From Phycisphaerales bacterium (GTDB lineage Bacteria; Planctomycetota; Phycisphaerae; Phycisphaerales; UBA1924): 64,000 nucleotides of DNA. The DNA lies in the NCBI GenBank assembly GCA_028289195.1, contig JANQQR010000022.1, forward strand, positions 62,001 through 126,000, given 5' to 3'. The notes beneath the pieces were generated by a model, which ran no database searches, had not been told where the DNA came from, and was given only the letters and a program-made list of their open reading frames with translations. Of this stretch, positions 50,697-60,403 are shown piece after piece. How positions within the stretch are numbered: position 1 is the first letter of the stretch; each line of letters starts with the position of its first letter. Made by a program: the position numbers and the translations under genes.

Positions 50697-51845
50697 ATGG
50701 ACCCCCGCTCCTTCGTCAACCCGGCCATGGGGCGCCTCGTCGATATCGGCGAGGACGAAGTGGCGTTCGTCCCGGCGCCGCTGGATCGGGACTACGAGCC
50801 CAGCAGCGCGATCTGGAAGGCGCTGGCGGACGTCAACGTCTGGCTGGGGCGGACGCGGGGCATCGGCGACACGCGCGCGATCCCCAACCCCGGCGTGCTC
50901 ATCCGCCCGCTGCAGTATCGCGAGTCGCTGCGCTCCTCCAGCCTCGAAGGCACCTTCGTCGAGCCCGACCAGCTGCTCATCTACGACCCCGGGCAGGGCC
51001 CGGCGGCGCACCAGCACGAGGCCGACCCGTGGCGCGAGGCGTACAACCTCGCCCGCGCACTCGAGATCGGCGAGACGCTCGTCGAGAAGCGCGGCTTCGA
51101 CCTCGAGCTCGTGCTCGAGCTGCACCGCGTGCTCACCACGGGCGTGCGCGGCGGGCGCATGCAGCCCGGTCAGTGGCGGCGCAACCAGGTCGTGATCGGC
51201 ACCACACGCCGCTACGTGCCGCCTCCTGCCGAGAACCTTGCGACCTGCCTGCAGGATTTCGAGCGCGCCATGGCCGGCGCGCCCAAGCAGATCCCCGGCC
51301 TGCTGTGGACGATGATGGTGCACTACCAGTTCGAGGCGATCCACCCGTTCCGCGACGGCAACGGTCGCGTCGGGCGTGCGCTGCTGTCGCTGATGCTCGG
51401 ATCGAGGACCGACCTGGGTCGACCATGGGCGTACCTCTCGCCATTCTTCGAGCGCCACAAGGACGAGTACATCGACCTGCTCCTGCGCGTGAGCACGCAC
51501 GGCGACTGGGACCGCTGGCTGGCGTTCTGCCTCCACGCCACGCGCAGCGCCTGCGAGGACGCCGTGCAGCGCATGACGGCGCTGATCGACCTGTGGCAGA
51601 CGTGGATGCTCATCCTGCGCGAGCACGACATCAAGGCGCGGGTGATCCCGCTGCTCAGCCAGCTCCTGGCGCGCCCCTACACCACCATCACTCGCGCCAG
51701 CGAGCTTTCGGGCGTGGCGTACAACACGGCCAAGGCCGACCTCAAGCGCCTGGAAGACGCCGGGATCGTGCACGAACTGATCGACGTCCACCCGACGACC
51801 TACCGGGCGCACCAGGTGTTCCACATCGTGTTCGGGGGCGAATGA
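50697..51845 (+). CDS. fic: Fic-domain AMPylase with self-inhibitory motif and C-terminal wHTH
   Basis: A 382-residue protein from ATG 50697; a longer frame runs to 50541 through the operator-like region. Active-site motif HPFRDGNGRVGR at 216-227 (H-x-F-x-D-G-N-G-R-x-x-R) is complete, so transfer of AMP from ATP to a target hydroxyl is expected. The N-terminal SSSLEG at 80-85 fits the inhibitory motif [S/T]xxxE[G/N] with E84, as in self-inhibited class II Fic. The C-terminal part is a winged helix (ITRASELSGVAYNTAKADLK), which could bind its own promoter. Target unknown. It is flanked by divergent ubiA and convergent ubiX. Confidence 0.92.
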   Translation: MDPRSFVNPAMGRLVDIGEDEVAFVPAPLDRDYEPSSAIWKALADVNVWLGRTRGIGDTRAIPNPGVLIRPLQYRESLRSSSLEGTFVEPDQLLIYDPGQGPAAHQHEADPWREAYNLARALEIGETLVEKRGFDLELVLELHRVLTTGVRGGRMQPGQWRRNQVVIGTTRRYVPPPAENLATCLQDFERAMAGAPKQIPGLLWTMMVHYQFEAIHPFRDGNGRVGRALLSLMLGSRTDLGRPWAYLSPFFERHKDEYIDLLLRVSTHGDWDRWLAFCLHATRSACEDAVQRMTALIDLWQTWMLILREHDIKARVIPLLSQLLARPYTTITRASELSGVAYNTAKADLKRLEDAGIVHELIDVHPTTYRAHQVFHIVFGGE

Positions 51846-51853
51846 GAGCGGGC

Positions 51854-52492
51854 TCAGCCCGCGCCGGTCGTCTCGTCTTTCCAGCGCCGGCTCACCGAGT
51901 GCTCGACGCCGAGCGCATCGAGCGAGCGGGCAACGACGAAGTCGACGATCTCGTCGAGGCTGGTGGGGTTGAGGTAGAACCCGGGGTTCGTCGGGCAGAC
52001 GATCGCGCCGGCGAGCGTGAGCGTGCGCATGTTCTCGATGTCCACGAGGTTCAGCGGCGCCTCGCGATGGCAGATCACCAGGCGGAAGCGCTCCTTGAGC
52101 GCAACAGCCGCGGCACGCGTGAGCAGCTCGTCGCCGTAGCCCGAGGCGATCGCGCCGAGCGTGTTGCTCGAGCAGGGGAGGATCACCATGCCGTCGTGGC
52201 GGAATGAGCCGGAGCCGAGCGACGCCCCGACGTCGGCCGCGGGGTGGAGGTAGACGTTGCGCTCGCGGGGGTCGACGCCCTCGGGGAGCCCGGTGAGGGT
52301 GTGGAGCGTGGAGTAGCTCAGGGCCTCGAGGCCGAGCTCGTCGCGCAGCAGGCGCTTGCCGTAGCTGGTGACGACGATGTGCGTCTCGTGGCCGAGCTCG
52401 ACAAGCGTGGAGATGAGCCTCTGGGCGTAGACGGCTCCGGAGGCCCCGGTGATGCCGACGACGAGGCGCTTGGATGAGGTCGGATCGCTCAT
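51854..52492 (-). CDS. ubiX: UbiX flavin prenyltransferase
   Basis: A 212-residue flavoprotein-type prenyltransferase that makes prenylated FMN for UbiD-like decarboxylases. Marks: KRLVVGITGASGAVYAQRL at the N-terminus (Rossmann-like FMN loop), VTSYGKRLLRDE, LPCSSNTLGAIASGYGDEL and VICHREAPLN near the middle, and AIVCPTNPGFY. Length is usual. In this setting it probably serves menaquinone synthesis with UbiA at 49539. A short piece of a second ubiX-like 5' end persists at 55573. Confidence 0.93.
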   Translation of the reverse strand: MSDPTSSKRLVVGITGASGAVYAQRLISTLVELGHETHIVVTSYGKRLLRDELGLEALSYSTLHTLTGLPEGVDPRERNVYLHPAADVGASLGSGSFRHDGMVILPCSSNTLGAIASGYGDELLTRAAAVALKERFRLVICHREAPLNLVDIENMRTLTLAGAIVCPTNPGFYLNPTSLDEIVDFVVARSLDALGVEHSVSRRWKDETTGAG

Positions 52493-52539
52493 GGGGGGGA
52501 GTTCGAAAGGCTCGGATCGCTGGATGCTAGGCGGAGCGG

Positions 52540-52545
52540 TAAGAT
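52540..52545 (+). promoter_or_regulatory. Possible -10 box TAAGAT
   Basis: GGTAAGAT, 78 nt before ATG 52624 and divergent from ubiX. Confidence 0.4.
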
Positions 52546-52623
52546 CCCGGCTCGCGCCAAGGGATGGGCGCTCGCTTAAGCGTCACGGACGGTTCGTCCA
52601 TAGCGCCCAGCCGGGAGGTTCCC

Positions 52624-53010
52624 ATGGCAGCGGTGAAGAAGGTGGCGTCGCGCAAGCGCACGTCCAAGAAGAGTTCGTCCAAGCGCACATCGACCAAGAA
52701 GAAACCCGGCACAGTGAGAAAGAAGAAACGGCGCGGCACGAAGCTCAGAGAGCATGTCTCGGGCAAGCTCGATACCGCGACCGGTTCGGGCTCGAAACCG
52801 AGCGATTGCCCTCGCATCGTCTGGGACTGGCTGCGGGAGGAGACCGGGGAGATTTCTGGCCTCGAAGGATCCGACTGCCCGGACTACGTGATCGGCTGGG
52901 TCGCGAACAACTACGTCGAGGAATCCGGCACGATGCGGTCGAACAAGCAGGCCGCGGTCGTCGGGTCAATGGTGAAGACGGCGGTCCTGCTCGGGATGGG
53001 CGTCTCCTGA
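52624..53010 (+). CDS. Lys-rich-tail protein with conserved C-terminal domain
   Basis: A 128-residue protein; ATG 52624 has GGGAGG 5 nt upstream. The first ~45 residues are Lys/Arg/Ser-rich (VKKVASRKRTSKKSSSKRTS), like a DNA-binding tail. The C-terminal half is a compact acidic domain with two Cys (PSDCPRIVWDWLREE, SDCPDYVIGWVANNYVEESG) and a hydrophobic end. I do not know this domain. It may be a nucleoid-associated protein with a basic arm, comparable in charge to that at 40572 but unrelated in sequence. Convergent with the kinase-TPR gene. Confidence 0.65.
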   Translation: MAAVKKVASRKRTSKKSSSKRTSTKKKPGTVRKKKRRGTKLREHVSGKLDTATGSGSKPSDCPRIVWDWLREETGEISGLEGSDCPDYVIGWVANNYVEESGTMRSNKQAAVVGSMVKTAVLLGMGVS

Positions 53011-53049
53011 TCTCGAACGGAGAGGTCCGCGCCGCACACGGGCGGCTGC

Positions 53050-55482
53050 CTATTCCCCTCCAGGATCCAGTCGCTCGCGCCACACCGCCGCCTGCGCCTC
53101 ATTCCCCGTCGCTTCGTACAACTCGACGAGGCGTTCGTGCGTGCGCGCCCGCACCGCGGGAGCCGCGCTGACCTCGGGGTCGTCCAGGCGTCGCGCGGCC
53201 TCCAGGAGCTGCGCTTCCGCCTCGTCGAAGCGCTCGAGGCTCGTCAGGAGTTCGCCGTAGGCGCTCACGCTGTTGGCGGTCATCCAGTGCATCGCGCCGA
53301 TCGTCTGCTCCAGGATCGACACCGCCTCCCGCAGATGCGGCTCGGCGGCGCCGGGGTCATCCGTGCGCATGAGGATCGAACCGAGCAGCGATTCGGCGCG
53401 TCCCACGTTGAGCAGGCGCCCCTGCCCGCTCTCGTAGGCCTCCCGGTAGAACTCGAGCGATTCGCTCGCGGGCGCGACGGCGCCGTCGTAGTCGCCCATG
53501 CGGAAGCGCCCCGCGGCGATCGATGAGAGTGTCGAGGCGATCCCCGGGTGACCCGGTGGGAGCGTCGCGCGCTTGATCGAGAGCGACTCGTCGAGCAGGA
53601 CTGTCGAAGCCTCGTGGTTTCCCAGCCTGCTCTCGGCGCGGGCGAGGCGATCGAGGCTCTGGGCGATGCGGAAATCGCCGGGCGTGTGCGCGCCTCTGCG
53701 CAGGTCGAGCGAGCGCCGGGCAGCGCTTGCGGCGCCGTCGAGGTCGTTGAGATGGGTCAGCGCACCGCTGAGGACATCGAGGCACACGGCCATCTCCTCC
53801 GACCGGCTGGCCTCCCCGGTCGCCGACGACGACGCGGCGTGGAGGATCTCGGCGGCCCGCTCGGTGTCGCCCCGCTCGAGCAGGATGACGGCCAGCAGCG
53901 TGTCGCGCCGCAGCAGCAGCCCCGGGAGCACGCCGGGATCGACCCCGCCGGAATCGAGGGAGCCGAGCAGCGCCTGGGAAGCATCGAGGTCGCCGAGGCG
54001 CTGGTGGCACTCGGCCTGGCGCACGCCCATCTCGAAGAGTGCCGTGGGATCAGTGGTGCGCGAGCGCGAGTCGTTGAGCTGTTCGATCGCGCGCTCGTAG
54101 TCGCCCAGCAGGTGCTGCATCTCGCCGATCCGCCCGTGCACCGCCCCGCGCACGGACTCTGACTCGATCGACGGCACTTCCTGTGCCGCCCGATCGAGCA
54201 CTTGCTGCATCGTCACGTCGCTTCCCATGCCGGCCGCCGGGTTCAACGAACCGAGCACGCTGTCGAGGAAGAAGCTGTCGACGGCGCGGAGTTCCTCGGC
54301 GCTGCGCCGGGCCTCGTCGCGGGCGCGCGATGCTTCGATGGCCTGCCACGCCGAGAGCGCCCCGCCGATCACGATCGCGCTCAATACCGCGCCGGCGCCG
54401 AGCACGCCGGCGCGATTGCGCTGCGCGAACTTGTGCAGGCGGTACACGGCGCTGGGCGGGCCCGCCTCGACGGGCTCGTTTGCCAGGAAGCGCTCCAGCT
54501 CGCGACCGATCGCGCTGGCCGAGTCGTACCGGCGGGCGCGGTCCTTCTCCAGGCACTTCATGACGATCCAGTCGAGGTCGCCGTGCAGGCGGCGCTCGAG
54601 CGTGCGGGGCTGGAGGCGCCGGTGGCGTCCGACCTCGTCGGCGGTGCCCTTGGAGTCTGGCGCTGAGAGCATGAGCGAGACGCGGGTCGAGGGCTTGGGC
54701 GGGTCCTGCTCGCGGATCACGCGCTGGATCTCGGCAAGCCCGGCCTGGCGCAGGGAGGTCGTGTCGAGCGGAAGGGCGCCGGTGAGCAGCTCGTAGAGCA
54801 CCACGCCCAGCGAGTAGATGTCGGTGCGTGTGTCGATGTCGAGCGCGCCCATCTCGGCCTGCTCGGGGCTCATGTACTCGGGCGTGCCGACGAGCTGGCC
54901 CAACTCGGTGAACACCGTGCGCTGGGTGAGGCTGTGGCTGATGGCCTTGGCGACGCCGAAGTCGATGATCTTGGGCGCCGGCGAGCCCCCCTCGTAGGTC
55001 ACCAGGATGTTCGACGGCTTGATGTCGCGATGGATCACGCCCTTGGTGTGGGCGTGATGCAGGCCCTCGCAGACGCGCCCGAACAGGCGCAGGCGCTCGT
55101 CGAGCGGCAGGCTGTGGCGATCGCAGAAGTCGGTGATCGGCTCGCCGTGGACGAGCTCCATCACGAAGTAGGGCGTGGAGCGCTCGGTCTGCCCGGCGTC
55201 GAACACCCGGGCGATGCTCGGGTGCTCCATGATCGCCAGCGCCTGGCGCTCGGCTTCGAAGCGGGCCAGCACCGCCTCGGAATCCATCCCCGGCTTGATG
55301 ACCTTCAGCGCCACTCGGCGCTGCACGGGCTCGAGTTGCTCGGCGAGGTAGACGATCCCGAACCCGCCCTCGCCCAGCACGGATCGCAGGCGATAGCCCT
55401 CGACCTCCGGAGCGCCCTCGGGCGGCGGGCCATGGGGGTCGGGGGCGATTGAGCCGGTGGTGGTCGAGTCGTGCGATGCCAT
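53050..55482 (-). CDS. Ser/Thr kinase with C-terminal TPR repeats
   Basis: An 810-residue kinase of a different subfamily from the nine in region 1. ATG 55482 ([10 protein letters not shown]); the longer frame runs into the ubiX remnant. Gly-rich loop GEGGFGIVY 37-45, K60, HRDIKPSN with D143, DFG D164, SPEQ near 195-198. Inserts [20 protein letters not shown] and the [13 protein letters not shown] helix are typical of planctomycete TPR-kinases. One membrane helix near 348-368 precedes helical TPR-like repeats ([42 protein letters not shown]) to the end. The TPRs probably bind a partner on the far side of the membrane. Confidence 0.92.
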   Translation of the reverse strand: MASHDSTTTGSIAPDPHGPPPEGAPEVEGYRLRSVLGEGGFGIVYLAEQLEPVQRRVALKVIKPGMDSEAVLARFEAERQALAIMEHPSIARVFDAGQTERSTPYFVMELVHGEPITDFCDRHSLPLDERLRLFGRVCEGLHHAHTKGVIHRDIKPSNILVTYEGGSPAPKIIDFGVAKAISHSLTQRTVFTELGQLVGTPEYMSPEQAEMGALDIDTRTDIYSLGVVLYELLTGALPLDTTSLRQAGLAEIQRVIREQDPPKPSTRVSLMLSAPDSKGTADEVGRHRRLQPRTLERRLHGDLDWIVMKCLEKDRARRYDSASAIGRELERFLANEPVEAGPPSAVYRLHKFAQRNRAGVLGAGAVLSAIVIGGALSAWQAIEASRARDEARRSAEELRAVDSFFLDSVLGSLNPAAGMGSDVTMQQVLDRAAQEVPSIESESVRGAVHGRIGEMQHLLGDYERAIEQLNDSRSRTTDPTALFEMGVRQAECHQRLGDLDASQALLGSLDSGGVDPGVLPGLLLRRDTLLAVILLERGDTERAAEILHAASSSATGEASRSEEMAVCLDVLSGALTHLNDLDGAASAARRSLDLRRGAHTPGDFRIAQSLDRLARAESRLGNHEASTVLLDESLSIKRATLPPGHPGIASTLSSIAAGRFRMGDYDGAVAPASESLEFYREAYESGQGRLLNVGRAESLLGSILMRTDDPGAAEPHLREAVSILEQTIGAMHWMTANSVSAYGELLTSLERFDEAEAQLLEAARRLDDPEVSAAPAVRARTHERLVELYEATGNEAQAAVWRERLDPGGE

Positions 55483-55572
55483 CGGGCGGAGTTCCCCGGT
55501 CTCGGCGATCTTAGCTCGTTCGTAGCAAGTCAGCGGTCCGACATTCCCCGCCTTCTCAATCGGCGAGCACGG

Positions 55573-55629
55573 AGATGAGCCGATGATGCCGACGACTAGG
55601 CGCTTTGGTTGGGAGCCGAGGGGATCATG
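55573..55629 (-). pseudogene. Remnant of a ubiX-like 5' end
   Basis: On the minus strand this segment reads [18 protein letters not shown] in one frame, matching UbiX residues 3-17 (DPTSSKRLVVGITGAS) and showing DNA similarity to 52440-52490 (CGACGA-AGGCGCTT). The similarity stops abruptly and no further ubiX sequence follows. It is probably a relic left by recombination or by insertion of the neighbouring KAP gene. Confidence 0.5.
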
Positions 55630-55687
55630 GGTCTGTGGATTCGTCGTGCGCAACGCCAGGGGTACTAGGAGACGTGGGAGGCACGAC

Positions 55688-58435
55688 CTATACAGTCGCA
55701 ATTGCGAATTCACGCAATGCCTCGTACCTCTCTCTGGCCTCCCCGTCTATGTGATCTGGACAGGGATTGCAGGCGAAGAGCTCGAGGAGTGGCCCAGTTC
55801 CGAACAGTCCTTGCAGTGTCTCCTCATCGACTTCAATGATGAGCTCTAAACTACTTTTGCCCTCTGCAGGGTCATCCGCGTATGGATCGAATCCTCTGTC
55901 CCGACGTTTTCCCGTCGTAACCAGAGGCGCGAGTTGCGGCAGGACCACAACCGGATTCACCTTCGCGGCTTCCAGCAGAAATTCGGCGAAATGCGGCCAA
56001 TTCTCAAACGGTGGCAGGTCACGCTCGTCGTCAGGGACAACCCCAACGCCCCAAATGATCCAGTACAGCGACCATGCATGACCACCGCGAACTGCCTCAA
56101 CGAACGAATCGACATCCTCCGGCGCACGCAGTTTCACAAGCAACTCACGGACTCTGTCCACGATGGCTTGGGATTGATCGACTTCCATCAATGGTTGGAC
56201 GTCGTGCCCTCCGCTTCTCCCCGCCAACCAGTAGATCACAGCAGCAGCTAGCGGCAGGTTTCTCGCCGTTATCGTCGGAATCGCATTCTCCACTACCCTG
56301 TGCACCTCGTCCTTCTTCAACGCGAGGTCTTGCAGCATCCCCCACACTTCCACCAAGGCTGGCGGATGTCGATCATTCCATTCTGCCTCACGTTGTTGAG
56401 GCAATCTCTGCAGCACAGCTTCTAGTAGTCGCAGCAAGTCTGATCTCTTGAACCTCCGAACGAACCTCCTTACTTGGCCTCGACGCCTACCACCCAACAA
56501 GAGATCCAGCAATTTCGAATCCTCACCCAGCGATCCTGATTGCTTCCATTCTTCGATCACCTGTAGAACCGGTTGGTCCGCTTCGGACTCTGGAACTTGC
56601 GTTGCGCGCAGCAACCGCATCCAGTAGTCCCCAAGCCCCTCCGTCCCTGCGGTAAGCGCCACAGCTTGAGGCTTTTCAAGTCGGATGTGCGCCTTACTTC
56701 CGCGATGCGCCACCGGAAATACGCTGCGCAAGATGGCTCGGATCGCAATCGCCGGTTTCGACTCGATGCCTTGAAGATGATTCTCTAGTTCTTCGAGTAC
56801 GCCCTGTCCGGGCTGCTTACCTTCGCTCAGTGTCGAACCCTGCCTAGGCTCGGCGCGAAACGCCTGAATGCGCCGGCGAACGAATCCGAAAACGTCTGGG
56901 TGGCTCGTCTCAATCACAGAGAGCATGAGCAGGTCATCAAAGTCAATCTCACCGGCAAGCCGGGACCAGCGATCGTAGGTCAGTCGCAATGCAGCCTTGA
57001 GCACACGGGGATTCCTAAGAAGTTCAGCGAGCGCGTATCTCTCGGGCAAATGCCCCGGTCGGTACTCCAAGATGTAACTGAGTGTTGCCACCTCCTCTTC
57101 GCTCGTCGGTCCGTGGAGCGCCTCACGAACGGATGCCGCGGCTGGGTCAATCTTGCCCCTCATATGCGAGTCGCTCAAGCAATGGGTGCGAAAGCACTTG
57201 AGCACGCGCCAGATATCCCAGACCGTCGGTTCTGGCGGGTATTCCACGTAACGAGCGATCTTGTAGGCCACGTCCCGTCTCTCGATGGCCGCATCCGTGA
57301 GAATCAGGCTCACATTGTCGAGCGCATCCAACTGGTGGTGAAGCGAGTCGATCAGCCGGAGTCGGCTAATGGCGCCTACTTCATCGATGCCACCAAACCT
57401 CTCAAGATCCTCCACCCAAATGACTAGGTGCGTGGACAGTTGCTGCAATGCCACGTTGATCTGTTCAAGCAGACGTTGCGGATCATCTTTCGGTTCGAAT
57501 AGCGAAGCCGTCCAGCGCATCCAACCGCCGTGCGAACGCAACGTGTCAATGTACTGGCGCGGCACACCCTGCAAGCCGACCACATCCGTAAGACGGCCCA
57601 GTTCTCCGATAACCTCCCCGAGCAATCCGGAAATAAGGGCGGTGGGTGTTTCGTACTGCCACGCATCGACAACCACCACCCGAACATCGAATTTTCCTCT
57701 TAACGCACCGTCGATTGCGGCGGTACACAGGTGACGAATTGTTGACTTCCCTGATCCCTGTGGGCCCAGAAGCGCGATGGTAGGTGGTGGGCCGCTGTCA
57801 GGATCGATCCTGCCAGCGATGCGCTGGGCGACCTCGACGTGTCCAAACAGGGCATCTGTCGCTGCAATCGCCGCGCGATCGTCGCTGAACCAGTATCGAA
57901 GTTTTTCAAAGTCCTCCACGAGTGATTGGATCCCATCGCCAGTCTTGCTGCCAATATGTGCTCGCTTGCGTCGAACGATGCGGGCGACGGAATCCACGAT
58001 TATTGACAGCGATCCGAGACCGATCAGACACAACAACGTCGCGGAAAGAACCACAACGACGGGGTGACCAAATGCAGTTCCACGTGCAAGCGGAAACGTC
58101 CATGAATCGTCTCGAACGACCCGTACGATGACAATGATCGCAATCGCGATGATGCACGCCACCCAGATTGGCGGTCGCGCAAAGAACGCTCGCAAACCGA
58201 GGAAGCCGAGCCATCGACGTCGTCCAATTGCGACGAGCACCGTGAACACGAGTAACGTCGCGGCGACACTGACGGTTGCCAGGCCCTCCGAGTGGTCGAT
58301 TGTGAACCGACCGAGCTGAGTACCGAGTGGTGCGATCACAGGCTGCAGAACCAGGACGACGGCGCTTGCGACGAGCCCGTACAGCACGTGGTCGATCCAG
58401 CGATTCGTAGGTTTCCGAAATCGGAAATCAGCCAT
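55688..58435 (-). CDS. KAP-family P-loop NTPase with N-terminal membrane helices
   Basis: A 915-residue protein. The N-terminal ~150 residues hold about four membrane helices (near 17-36, 52-70, 89-107 and 125-148). The P-loop domain has Walker [10 protein letters not shown] at 224-232 and Walker [12 protein letters not shown] at 337-347, the pattern of KAP NTPases (PF07693), named for Kidins220 and PifA. A long helical region of unknown type follows. The coding sequence is visibly lower in GC than its neighbours and uses more A/T-ending codons, a sign of recent gain. PifA excludes phage T7, and many KAP proteins sit in defence islands, so an anti-phage role is plausible but unproven. Confidence 0.82.
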   Translation of the reverse strand: MADFRFRKPTNRWIDHVLYGLVASAVVLVLQPVIAPLGTQLGRFTIDHSEGLATVSVAATLLVFTVLVAIGRRRWLGFLGLRAFFARPPIWVACIIAIAIIVIVRVVRDDSWTFPLARGTAFGHPVVVVLSATLLCLIGLGSLSIIVDSVARIVRRKRAHIGSKTGDGIQSLVEDFEKLRYWFSDDRAAIAATDALFGHVEVAQRIAGRIDPDSGPPPTIALLGPQGSGKSTIRHLCTAAIDGALRGKFDVRVVVVDAWQYETPTALISGLLGEVIGELGRLTDVVGLQGVPRQYIDTLRSHGGWMRWTASLFEPKDDPQRLLEQINVALQQLSTHLVIWVEDLERFGGIDEVGAISRLRLIDSLHHQLDALDNVSLILTDAAIERRDVAYKIARYVEYPPEPTVWDIWRVLKCFRTHCLSDSHMRGKIDPAAASVREALHGPTSEEEVATLSYILEYRPGHLPERYALAELLRNPRVLKAALRLTYDRWSRLAGEIDFDDLLMLSVIETSHPDVFGFVRRRIQAFRAEPRQGSTLSEGKQPGQGVLEELENHLQGIESKPAIAIRAILRSVFPVAHRGSKAHIRLEKPQAVALTAGTEGLGDYWMRLLRATQVPESEADQPVLQVIEEWKQSGSLGEDSKLLDLLLGGRRRGQVRRFVRRFKRSDLLRLLEAVLQRLPQQREAEWNDRHPPALVEVWGMLQDLALKKDEVHRVVENAIPTITARNLPLAAAVIYWLAGRSGGHDVQPLMEVDQSQAIVDRVRELLVKLRAPEDVDSFVEAVRGGHAWSLYWIIWGVGVVPDDERDLPPFENWPHFAEFLLEAAKVNPVVVLPQLAPLVTTGKRRDRGFDPYADDPAEGKSSLELIIEVDEETLQGLFGTGPLLELFACNPCPDHIDGEARERYEALREFAIATV

Positions 58436-58700
58436 GGTCAGATTGCAGCGCAGGAGGTAAATGCAGCACGCCGACTCGGCGCGAAAGCCGGTGAGGCACT
58501 TCGATGATAAGTTATATGTCTAATGATCGGATGCTGTGCCAACGGGCCGAGGAGGTCTGAGGCCAGGACATTCCCGATTCCACGGGAAACCCGCCCGGAA
58601 ATCCGATAGATTCAATGCACGCCCCGCCGGAGGATCCCGGCCCATGGGGCGGGCGGGGCCGATCATCGGCGCCCGCCGGACCGATGCAGGAGGCAGACCA

Positions 58701-59318
58701 ATGGGCGCACGGACGACCCTTCTTTCCCTGGCACTCTCAACCGCGATCCTCACCACGGGGTGCGCCGTCAGCGCGACATACCCCTCGCGGGGCCAGGACG
58801 ACTACGCGATCAACGACCCCAACGTGCACCCGACGCCCAAGCTCGTGGAGCTGGCGCTCGACCGGGTCACGGAGCGCTCGCCCGTCGAGGGGGCCTACGT
58901 GGTCAACTTGCCCGAGGGCATGGAGAAGCGCTGGGCCGAGCTGATGCTCCATCGCATGGCCGACGCCCGGGCCCAGCTTGTCAGCCCGGACAACGAGGAC
59001 CTGCCCACGTTCCACGTGACCCGCGTCTGGGTCCGCCCGGGACGCTGGGGCGAGGTCGAGGTGCTTCGCCCGATGGCCTCGGTCGACGGGCCGGCGGGGG
59101 GCAACGTCTACCAGCCCGTCACCGTCCGTCTGCGTCGCACGGCGCTGGGCAAGTGGCGCGTCGAGGCAACGCGCATCTGGCCGATGCGCGAGGTCGCCGA
59201 GCCCGTGCGCTACGGCTGGGCGTCCGACGCACCCGAAGCGGACACGCTGCCCGACCAGGCGCCGCTGGCTCCGGAATCCGAGCTCACTGAAGTGGACGAG
59301 GAAGACGCGCCGCAATAA
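58701..59318 (+). CDS. Lipoprotein of unknown function
   Basis: A 205-residue lipoprotein. ATG 58701 has AGGAGG 8 nt upstream. The signal stretch LLSLALSTAILTTGCAVSAT ends in the lipobox LTTGC. The mature part starts with a polar linker, then MEKRWAELMLHRMADARAQL and THVTRVWVRPGRWGEVEVLR-like strands (as FHVTRVWVRPGRWGEVEVLR), and ends in an acidic tail. No known family. It follows a 265-bp gap after the KAP gene that includes an AT-rich piece near 58508-58530. Confidence 0.75.
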   Translation: MGARTTLLSLALSTAILTTGCAVSATYPSRGQDDYAINDPNVHPTPKLVELALDRVTERSPVEGAYVVNLPEGMEKRWAELMLHRMADARAQLVSPDNEDLPTFHVTRVWVRPGRWGEVEVLRPMASVDGPAGGNVYQPVTVRLRRTALGKWRVEATRIWPMREVAEPVRYGWASDAPEADTLPDQAPLAPESELTEVDEEDAPQ

Positions 59319-59333
59319 GCGGACGCCGGATCG

Positions 59334-59585
59334 CTAGAGGACCTCGATGCGGCTGTACTGGTCGAGGTTGCACACCACCAGTTCGCCGTCGTCCTTCTTG
59401 AGCTCCAGGCGATCGAGCCAGAGCTTGTCGTCCTTGGCGTGCGCGAACCACGAGCCGGTCTTCTGCTGGCCGAAGCGGAGGATCTCCCCCTCGATGGTCG
59501 TCGTGCGCGTGCCCTTGGCGAAGGGGATCTGCTGCGTCACGCGAACGCGCATGCCCGGCTGGTAGTTGATGGGTGTGCGGATCAT
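59334..59585 (-). CDS. Small conserved-looking beta-rich protein
   Basis: An 83-residue protein from ATG 59585 (MIRTPINYQPGMRVRVTQQI). It reads as a small beta-barrel: GMRVRVTQQIPF, TTTIEGEILRFGQQKTGSWF, KLWLDRLELKKDDGELVVCN and YSRIEVL. SH3-like or translation-factor-like barrels look like this, but I do not recognise the family. A TATACT box lies 9 nt upstream, so the mRNA is near-leaderless. Convergent with the lipoprotein gene at 58701. Confidence 0.65.
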   Translation of the reverse strand: MIRTPINYQPGMRVRVTQQIPFAKGTRTTTIEGEILRFGQQKTGSWFAHAKDDKLWLDRLELKKDDGELVVCNLDQYSRIEVL

Positions 59586-59594
59586 GAGGGCGTG

Positions 59595-59600
59595 AGTATA
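59595..59600 (-). promoter_or_regulatory. -10 box TATACT
   Basis: Minus-strand TATACT, 9 nt before ATG 59585. Confidence 0.5.
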
Positions 59601-59890
59601 GAGCGGGCCTGAGGGGGCGGGGAGCCCGAGGCGTCCCCCGCTCTCCGGGACGCGGCGCGCACGCCGGCACCGCCCGATCCGCCCCTCCGCAGGGAATCTC
59701 GAACTTTTCGCTACCGACCGCCGCCACGGGGCTTGCGCCACCGGGCCGGGGTCGGACTGCGCGCCCCGGTGCGCACGCGGGCGGTCGGCCTCGCCATTGG
59801 TTGAGGGGCAGGCCTCCCTGGCCGGGCCCACTCGACAGCAGCAGCGACCCGGCGAGCCCGCGCCCGCCCGAGCGGAAAGCGATAGTCCCC
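59601..59890 (+). other. Gene-free stretch before the phage-like cluster
   Basis: About 290 bp, very GC-rich, between a divergent pair of genes. I see no clear promoter box for the plus-strand cluster and no gene. Confidence 0.4.
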
Positions 59891-60385
59891 ATGGCCCTCG
59901 ATCTCAGCGCATTCGAATCCGAACGGCTCACCCCCGAGCTGATCGACGCGCTGCTCGCCGAGCACGCCTCGTGCGTGCGACCGGCACTCGAGCGCCTGTG
60001 GGCCTACTACCGCAACCCCGAGGGCGGGACGGGCTCCCCGATGCCGGCGTCGCTCGCTGCCTCCACTCCGGCGCGAGGGACATGTGCGGGACACTCAGCG
60101 GGTTGTGCGGCGCCGTTCCAGACAAACCAGCGGACGCGTGCGCAGGCGATGGGCCTGCCGCCCCGCCTGCGATGCGCCCCTCCGGACGCCGAGCGCGAGA
60201 TCGTGCTCGAGAACGACATCGCCTGGCGCATCGAGGTGCTCCCCCTGCTGGGGCGGAGCTTCCACTTCAAGCCCCTGGCCTCCACGGGGGACCACGAAGT
60301 GGGCCAGGTGATCGGTGAGTACACGCTCCAGGCGATGAATGAGAACGCCCACGGCGTGATCCGCGGGCTGTCGACCACGGTCTGA
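59891..60385 (+). CDS. Possible portal-protein remnant (phage-like)
   Basis: A 164-residue protein, ATG 59891. The first ~115 residues recall the start of a phage portal protein: LTPELIDALLAEHASCVRPA, LERLWAYYRNPEGG, a QAMGLPPRLR segment and then EREIVLENDIAWRIEVL. A portal would be 400-600 residues; this stops at 164 after a different-looking tail (HFKPLASTGDHEVGQVIGEY). An internal deletion joining a portal start to the end of another structural gene would give this layout. The family match is from memory of motif shape only. It opens a compact set of five genes. Confidence 0.4.
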   Translation: MALDLSAFESERLTPELIDALLAEHASCVRPALERLWAYYRNPEGGTGSPMPASLAASTPARGTCAGHSAGCAAPFQTNQRTRAQAMGLPPRLRCAPPDAEREIVLENDIAWRIEVLPLLGRSFHFKPLASTGDHEVGQVIGEYTLQAMNENAHGVIRGLSTTV

Positions 60386-60403
60386 TCAGGAGGCACAGGT
60401 TCG

